A DNA stretch of 57,950 nucleotides from Actinomycetes bacterium (GTDB lineage Bacteria > Actinomycetota > Acidimicrobiia > Acidimicrobiales > RAAP-2), in assembly GCA_021845725.1 (NCBI GenBank), contig JAJZVL010000011.1:1-57950 (forward strand), written 5' to 3'. Below, piece after piece: positions 53,067 through 57,950 of this stretch; positions within the stretch are counted from its first letter, which is position 1, and every line of letters begins with the position of its first letter. The position numbers were made by a program, and so were the translations under genes. The notes below the pieces were generated by a model. That model was not told the DNA's origin. It saw nothing but the letters and a program-made list of their open reading frames with translations, and ran no database searches.

Positions 53067-54976
53067 GGACGAAGGGGGAGCCGATCGACCTTCTGTGCGC
53101 TGGCCGGATCTGTGTCGACCTCTATGGCGAGCAGGTTGGTGCGACCTTGGAGGGGACCTCCTCCTTCGCCAAGTACCTGGGCGGCAGCGCAGCCAATATC
53201 TGCGTGGGCACGCAGCGCCTCGGGCTCCGTACCGCCATGCTCACGCGGGTCGGGGACGAGCCGATGGGGCACTTCCTGCGCTCGGAGCTTGCACGCGAAG
53301 GTGTCGACGTGGCGGGCGTGAAGCTGGACCCCGCACGCCTGTCGGGAGCAGTGATGCTCGCAGTGCGCGAGTCGGACGATTTCCCGCGCATCTTCTACTA
53401 CGCCGACAGCGCTGACATGGCGTTGGGGCCAGAGGACGTCGACCCGTCACTGGTCTCGCGTGCCGGAGCCGTGCTGCTCACCGGTTCGTACCTGTCTTCG
53501 GACCGGCTCCGTGCGGCGATGACGCGCGTGGTGGGGTTGGCGAAGGAGAACGGGGCACGCATCGCCCTGGACCTCGACGTTCGCCCGGGACTGTGGGGAC
53601 TGGCACCCTTGGCCGCCGGCAATGCGACGAGCGTCATCAGTCGGAAGGTTGCCGACGCGTTCAAGGGTGTGCTCGGTGACTGCGATCTCGTGGTCGGCAC
53701 GCGCGAGGAGGTCATGGCCGCGGCTGGCATTCCGGACGTCGACGAGGCGCTGGGGGACCTGCGCGACAAGACCGACGCTGTGATCGTGGTGAAGGCGGGC
53801 GTGAAGGGCTGCACGGTCATCGAAGGTGCCCCGGCCGATCACTGGGAAGACGGGACATGGTGTCCAGGGTTCCATGTCGAGGTGCTGAACACCGTCGGGG
53901 CCGGGGACGGCTTCATGGCAGGGTTCATGAGCCGCTGGCTGAAGAAGGAGCCCGCCTCGCGTTGTGCAGAGGCCGGGAACGGCGCCGGTGCCATCGTCGT
54001 CTCCCGTCACGGATGCTCGCCTGCCATGCCGACGGCTGCCGAGCTTGCGTCGTTCCTTGCTCGATCCGAGCAGATCTCCCGTCCCCAGGACGACCGCGAG
54101 CTGGTCCGGCTGCACCGCGTGGGCACGCGTCGTGGCGAGTGGCCACGGCTCCACGTGCTGGCCATCGACCATCGCTGGCAGCTCGAGGAGCTGGCTGCCG
54201 ACGTGGGCGTCGGCACTGATCGGATCAAGGGGCTGAAGCAGCTCGTCCATGCCGGCTACCTCGAGGTCGCCCGTCACCGCAGCGACACCGGGCTCCTGGC
54301 CGACGGCCACTACGCCAGCTCCGTCCTCGAAGCCGAGTCCGGTTCGGGGCGATGGCTGGCGAGGGCGATCGAGATCGCCGGGACGCGGCCAGTGGAGCTG
54401 GAGGGCGAACCCGAGCTGGCGGCCACCCTCGGGCGCTGGCCGGCCGACGAGGTCGTGAAGGTCATCGCCTACTGGCACCGCGAGGATCCCGCGGACCTCG
54501 TGGACAGGCAGTGCCACTCGCTTCTACGACTTCAGCACGCGTGCGAGTCGAGCGGCCACGAGCTCCTCGTCGAGCTGCAGGCACCGCGCGGTATGCGGTT
54601 CGCGCCGGGCGACGTCGCCGCGACGATCGCTCGCCTGTACGGCGCTGGATTGCGTCCCGACTGGTGGAAGCTGCCACCGATGCGGGACGCCGCGACATGG
54701 CAGGAGGTCGGCAGTGTCGTGCGCGCGAGCGATCCCGACTGCCGTGGCCTGCTCGTCCTCGGGCACGAGAGCTCTTCTGACGAGCTGGCCGCCGCGTTCG
54801 AAGCAGGCGCCACCGAGCCGGCCTGCGTGGGCTTCGCCGTCGGTCGGAGGATCTTCGCCGATCCCGCCCGCCGGTGGTTCGCCGGGGAGATCGACGACGC
54901 GGAGGTGGTGGAGCGCGTGCGATCGACGTTCTCTGCGCTGATCGAGCTGTGGAGCAGGGCCAAGGGACCCAGGTGA
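53063..54976 (+). CDS. iolC: 5-dehydro-2-deoxygluconokinase fused to DUF2090 aldolase-like domain (IolC)
   Basis: 637 residues. N-terminal PfkB kinase (about 1-315): CAGRICVDLYGEQVGATLE, FAKYLGGSAANICVGTQRLG, and the anion-hole motif NTVGAGDGFMAGFMSRWL. A C-terminal DUF2090 domain (about 340-635) is TIM-barrel-like: LHVLAIDHRWQLEEL, KVIAYWHREDPADLV, WWKLPPM, GFAVGRRIFADPARRW. IolC phosphorylates DKG in inositol breakdown; DUF2090 is thought to act as the following aldolase (IolJ role), as in other IolC fusions. Start 53063 is family-like; in-frame GTG codons at 52949 and 52952 would add an acidic stretch that lies in the operator. Confidence 0.9.
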   Translation: MRTKGEPIDLLCAGRICVDLYGEQVGATLEGTSSFAKYLGGSAANICVGTQRLGLRTAMLTRVGDEPMGHFLRSELAREGVDVAGVKLDPARLSGAVMLAVRESDDFPRIFYYADSADMALGPEDVDPSLVSRAGAVLLTGSYLSSDRLRAAMTRVVGLAKENGARIALDLDVRPGLWGLAPLAAGNATSVISRKVADAFKGVLGDCDLVVGTREEVMAAAGIPDVDEALGDLRDKTDAVIVVKAGVKGCTVIEGAPADHWEDGTWCPGFHVEVLNTVGAGDGFMAGFMSRWLKKEPASRCAEAGNGAGAIVVSRHGCSPAMPTAAELASFLARSEQISRPQDDRELVRLHRVGTRRGEWPRLHVLAIDHRWQLEELAADVGVGTDRIKGLKQLVHAGYLEVARHRSDTGLLADGHYASSVLEAESGSGRWLARAIEIAGTRPVELEGEPELAATLGRWPADEVVKVIAYWHREDPADLVDRQCHSLLRLQHACESSGHELLVELQAPRGMRFAPGDVAATIARLYGAGLRPDWWKLPPMRDAATWQEVGSVVRASDPDCRGLLVLGHESSSDELAAAFEAGATEPACVGFAVGRRIFADPARRWFAGEIDDAEVVERVRSTFSALIELWSRAKGPR

Positions 54977-55030
54977 CGGCCAGGTGCCGAGCAGGTCGAG
55001 TCCATGAGCCGATGAGGAGGATCGCCGAGG

Positions 55031-56194
55031 ATGCACGCGCGTGCCGCAGTCATGAGGGGCCCAGGAGACATCGCGATCGAGCGCTTCGCGGTGCCTGAGG
55101 CGCAGGAAGGGGCGGTCGTTCTGGAGATGTCGCTCGCGGGCATCTGCGGCACGGACAAGCACAGCTACAGGGGGGAGACCAAGCAGTACGCAGGGACGCC
55201 GCACGAGAGGGACACGGCGTTCCCCGTCATCTGCGGGCACGAGAACGTCGGGATCGTCGCAGACGTGGGCGGCGAGGTGGTCGCCAGCGACGGGACCCCG
55301 CTTCGGGTGGGAGATCGTGTCGTCCCCGCTGCGAACGTCGCGTGCGGGCGCTGCTACTACTGCTTGAACGGGTACCCGTACTACATGTGCAGCCATCTCG
55401 AGAATTACGGCAACAGCCTCAGCTGCGCTCGCGAGCCCCATCTCCTCGGGGGGTGGTCGGAGTACCTCTACCTGCTGCCCCGCACGCCGATCTTCCGGGT
55501 TCCCCCAGAGCTTCCCGACGAGCTCGCCGTGCTCACCGAGGTCATGGCCGTCACGCATGGCATCGATACTGCGCAAGCGCTGCTTTCTCTCTACGGCAGG
55601 CCCTCGTTCGGCTACAGCGCGGCGGTGCTCGGCGTCGGACCTCTCGGGCTGTGCCACGTGGTGAAGGCGCGCCTTCGCGGTGCAGGGAGGATCTTCGCGA
55701 CGGACCGGTTCCCGGGCCGCCTGGCTCTCGCCGAGCAACTGGGCGCGGACACGGTGTGGAACGCGTCGGCGACGTCGGCCGACGAGCGCGTCGACGCCCT
55801 TCTGCGGGCGACGCATGGGCGGGGAGCGGACATGGTCGTCGACTGCAGCGGCGTCCCTGAGACGTTCGAAGAGAGCCTCCGGCTGGTGGCTCCCGGCGGC
55901 GTGGTCGTCGAGGTGGGGGCGTTCGTCGACCTCGGAACCGTCGAGGTCAACCCGAGCGCCGACGTCTGCGCGCCGAACATCTCGATCATCGGCGTCGGCG
56001 GCGAGACCACCGTCTCCTACGAGCCCTCGCTCATCCTCATGGCCGAGCAGATGGGCCGATACCCGCTCGAGAAGATCGTCTCCCACAAGATCCCCCTGGG
56101 CACAGTCGAAGGAGCGATCCGGCTCGCTCAGCGTGACGAGGCGATGCAGGTGGTGCTGGACCCCCATGCACGCGAACCCGAGGAGGTCGTGTGA
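55031..56194 (+). CDS. Zinc-dependent medium-chain dehydrogenase
   Basis: 387 residues. Catalytic zinc site LAGICGTDKHSY and FPVICGHENVGIVADVGG, structural zinc site with four Cys in CGRCYYCLNGYPYYMC, and the NAD(P) Rossmann loop AVLGVGPLGLCHVVKARL followed by FATDRFPGRLALAEQLGAD. It lies between iolC and iolE-like genes, so a cyclitol or polyol dehydrogenase step is likely; the exact substrate cannot be read. AGGAGG (55015-55020) lies 10 bases before ATG 55031. Confidence 0.88.
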   Translation: MHARAAVMRGPGDIAIERFAVPEAQEGAVVLEMSLAGICGTDKHSYRGETKQYAGTPHERDTAFPVICGHENVGIVADVGGEVVASDGTPLRVGDRVVPAANVACGRCYYCLNGYPYYMCSHLENYGNSLSCAREPHLLGGWSEYLYLLPRTPIFRVPPELPDELAVLTEVMAVTHGIDTAQALLSLYGRPSFGYSAAVLGVGPLGLCHVVKARLRGAGRIFATDRFPGRLALAEQLGADTVWNASATSADERVDALLRATHGRGADMVVDCSGVPETFEESLRLVAPGGVVVEVGAFVDLGTVEVNPSADVCAPNISIIGVGGETTVSYEPSLILMAEQMGRYPLEKIVSHKIPLGTVEGAIRLAQRDEAMQVVLDPHAREPEEVV

Positions 56195-56249
56195 GCGCAG
56201 CGAGGAGAGCGCCCGAAATGGTGTGGGGCGCGACAGCGGAAGGAGCGTC

Positions 56250-57173
56250 ATGATCCGATTCGGCAACGCCCCCACCTCGTGGGGCATCGAGAAGCCCGCC
56301 GACCCGGCGTACCCGCTCTGGCAGAGCGTGCTCGACCAGGTCGCCGAAGCAGGATACGACGGGCTGGAGCTGGGCCCTCGGGGCTACTTCCCCGACCGGC
56401 CGGAGGAGCTCTCCGCCGAGCTGTCCAAGCGGCACCTCGCGCTGAGCGCTGCCAACATCATGACGCCGTTGGCGAACCCGGCGACCACCGATCAGCTGGT
56501 GCGCGAAGCGGAGCTGACGTGCGACCTCGCCGGCGCGCTCGGCGCTTCGTACTACGTGATCATCGATGGGATCACGCCTGAGCGCGAGCACACCGCGGGC
56601 CGCAGCTCGGACGCAGTGCGGCTGGACGGCGCCGCGTGGCGCACGCTCACCGACACGGTGGGCCGTCTCGCCGAGATCGCCGCCTCCCACGGGCTGGTCG
56701 CCGCCTTCCATCCGCACGCAGGGACGCGCGTGGAGTTCCGCGACGAGGTCGAGCGCCTCCTCGACGACACCGACCCGTCACTGGTGCACCTGTGCGTGGA
56801 CACCGGGCACTCGACCTACGCGGGGATCGACCCCGTCGAGCTGTGCAGGGCCCACGCGGACCGCCTGTCGTACGTGCACCTGAAGGACGTGAGCGTGCCG
56901 GTCCTGGAGAAGGCCCGGCTCGACAAGGCCGGGTTCTGGGAGGCCTACCGGCGGGGGGTGTTCTGCGTGCTCGGTCGAGGCAGTGTCGACTTCGTGGGGC
57001 TGCGCGAGTGCCTGGAGGACCTCCGCTACGACGGATGGCTGACCGTGGAGCAGGATGCGAGCCCGACCGGCGACTCCGTGCCCCTCGACGACGCGATCGC
57101 GTCCCGCACGTTCCTCGGGGAGATCGGGTTCGGCGCGTCCGGCCCGGCGCCAGCTTCGGGGGGTCCGAGGTGA
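56250..57173 (+). CDS. IolE-like sugar phosphate isomerase/epimerase (inosose dehydratase family)
   Basis: 307 residues, xylose-isomerase-like TIM barrel. FGNAPTSWGI at the start, AGYDGLELGPRGYFP, VAAFHPHAGTRVEFRDEVER with metal-binding His, HLCVDTGHSTYAGIDPVEL, YVHLKDV and LTVEQDASP supply the usual Glu-Asp-His-Glu ligands. The family includes IolE, which dehydrates 2-keto-myo-inositol; iolB following by a GTGA overlap supports that role. GGAAGGAG lies just before ATG 56250. Confidence 0.85.
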   Translation: MIRFGNAPTSWGIEKPADPAYPLWQSVLDQVAEAGYDGLELGPRGYFPDRPEELSAELSKRHLALSAANIMTPLANPATTDQLVREAELTCDLAGALGASYYVIIDGITPEREHTAGRSSDAVRLDGAAWRTLTDTVGRLAEIAASHGLVAAFHPHAGTRVEFRDEVERLLDDTDPSLVHLCVDTGHSTYAGIDPVELCRAHADRLSYVHLKDVSVPVLEKARLDKAGFWEAYRRGVFCVLGRGSVDFVGLRECLEDLRYDGWLTVEQDASPTGDSVPLDDAIASRTFLGEIGFGASGPAPASGGPR

Positions 57174-57950
57174 GCGCCGGAGGCGGCACGACCCGCAGGG
57201 TCCACTGGGCCGCCGGCGAGCTGGCCGCCGGGCCCTGGGCGCTCGAGCTCACGCCGAAGAACGCCGGTTGGCGCTGGACGTCGTTGCGCGTGCTCGCGCT
57301 GGATGCCGGAGCGTCGCAGGGATTCGCGACCGGCCCAGAAGAGATGCTGGTCCTGCCGCTCGAAGGTTCCTGCACGGTCTCGTGCGACGGCGAGGAGCTG
57401 GAGCTCGAAGGCCGCCGCGACGTCTTCTCGTCACCGAGCGATTTCGCCTACGTGCCCCGCGACGCCGAGGTGGTCGTGACGAGCGGTGCCGGCGGACGCT
57501 TCGCGCTCTGCGGGGCAGAGGCCGGCAGGCGGCTGCCGTTCCGTCGCCGCACGGCCTCGGAGGTCGCCGTGGAGCTCCGCGGGGCCGGGGACAGCTCGCG
57601 CAGGGTGGTCAACTACTGCATGTCGGACACGTTCGAGGCCGATCGGCTGCTCGTGTGCGAGGTGATCACCCCCTCGGGCAACTGGTCCTCGTACCCCCCG
57701 CACAAGCACGACGAGGCGCGTCCGGGTGAGACCGAGCTCGAGGAGATCTACTACTTCGAGCTCGATGGCGACGGCCACGACCCCGGAGCGGCGTACCTTC
57801 GCCTCTACGGCACCGACGCGCGTCCCATCGAGTTCCTCGGTGCGCTGCAGAGCGGCCATGTCGTCGCCGTCCCCCACGGCTACCACGGCCCTGCCATGGC
57901 CCCCCCGGGCTACGACCTCTACTACCTGAACGTGATGGCCGGACCGGTGC
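57170..57950 (+). CDS. iolB: 5-deoxy-glucuronate isomerase IolB (cut by window end)
   Basis: The first 260 codons are present and the frame is still open at the last base. Two cupin halves are recognisable; WSSYPPHKHDEARPGETELE is the diagnostic IolB metal-binding block, with EEIYYFEL and AVPHGYHGPAMAPPGYDLYY following. IolB isomerises 5-deoxyglucuronate to DKG, the substrate of the IolC encoded upstream. Expected full length is about 270-300 residues. GTG in an overlap with the iolE-like gene. Confidence 0.93.
   Translation, partial: MSAGGGTTRRVHWAAGELAAGPWALELTPKNAGWRWTSLRVLALDAGASQGFATGPEEMLVLPLEGSCTVSCDGEELELEGRRDVFSSPSDFAYVPRDAEVVVTSGAGGRFALCGAEAGRRLPFRRRTASEVAVELRGAGDSSRRVVNYCMSDTFEADRLLVCEVITPSGNWSSYPPHKHDEARPGETELEEIYYFELDGDGHDPGAAYLRLYGTDARPIEFLGALQSGHVVAVPHGYHGPAMAPPGYDLYYLNVMAGPV

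Overview
This is a gene-dense stretch of a high-GC chromosome with all the marks of an actinobacterium. It encodes mycothiol synthase (mshD), menaquinone enzymes (menF, menG), a polyprenol-phosphate-mannose synthase-like glycosyltransferase, and the actinobacterial order yebC-ruvCAB-yajC-secDF-relA-hisS-aspS-rarA. Having both hisA and a separate trpF, instead of one dual PriA, argues against the mycobacterial/streptomycete lineages. A deep-branching class such as Acidimicrobiia is my inference, not something the sequence proves. I see no rRNA, tRNA, CRISPR array, insertion sequence or prophage, and no gene-free stretch longer than 300 bases.

Layout. 1-13.7 kb: translation and recombination factors, protein export and stringent response. 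13.8-17.9 kb: a membrane-SCO1 fusion, a secreted Asp-box protein and convergent heme O synthase, probably a cytochrome oxidase assembly group. 18-21.4 kb: two small membrane-associated proteins, then ruvX-mltG-aroE. 21.4-27 kb: two SEDS cell-wall polymerases, a bifunctional-nuclease-family protein and polyphosphate kinase. 27-31.4 kb: YbhN-type membrane protein, glycosyltransferase and a two-component system. 31.3-34.3 kb (minus strand): menF, menG, a MaoC-type hydratase and a small membrane protein. 34.3-37.9 kb: VIT1-type transporter, mshD, nth, and a VapBC-like pair whose PIN toxin has lost most acidic residues. 38-43.2 kb: hisDCBHAF. 43.3-51.3 kb: dienelactone hydrolase (minus), then groES-like-hisI-trpE-ygfZ and trpCFBA. 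51.4 kb to the end: a selenocysteine-type Bcp peroxiredoxin, a GntR regulator and the start of an inositol-catabolism cluster (iolC-DUF2090 fusion, zinc dehydrogenase, iolE-like, iolB cut by the window edge).

Gene expression style. Most transcription-unit starts carry a TANNNT -10 hexamer only 6-9 bases before an ATG or GTG, the signature of leaderless transcripts. Inside operons, neighbours are joined by ATGA, GTGA or TGATG overlaps, which implies coupled translation. Several units (yajC, the SCO1 fusion, ruvX, hisD) seem to begin with a leaderless mini-ORF of 6-26 codons that stops at or on the next gene's start codon.

Most notable: (1) a peroxiredoxin whose peroxidatic cysteine codon is an in-frame UGA followed by a well-formed bacterial SECIS hairpin; (2) the leaderless mini-ORF architecture; (3) a CTG start for hisH, deduced from the overlap pattern; (4) the degenerate PIN toxin; (5) an orphan promoter-palindrome-hairpin unit between nth and the toxin-antitoxin pair.
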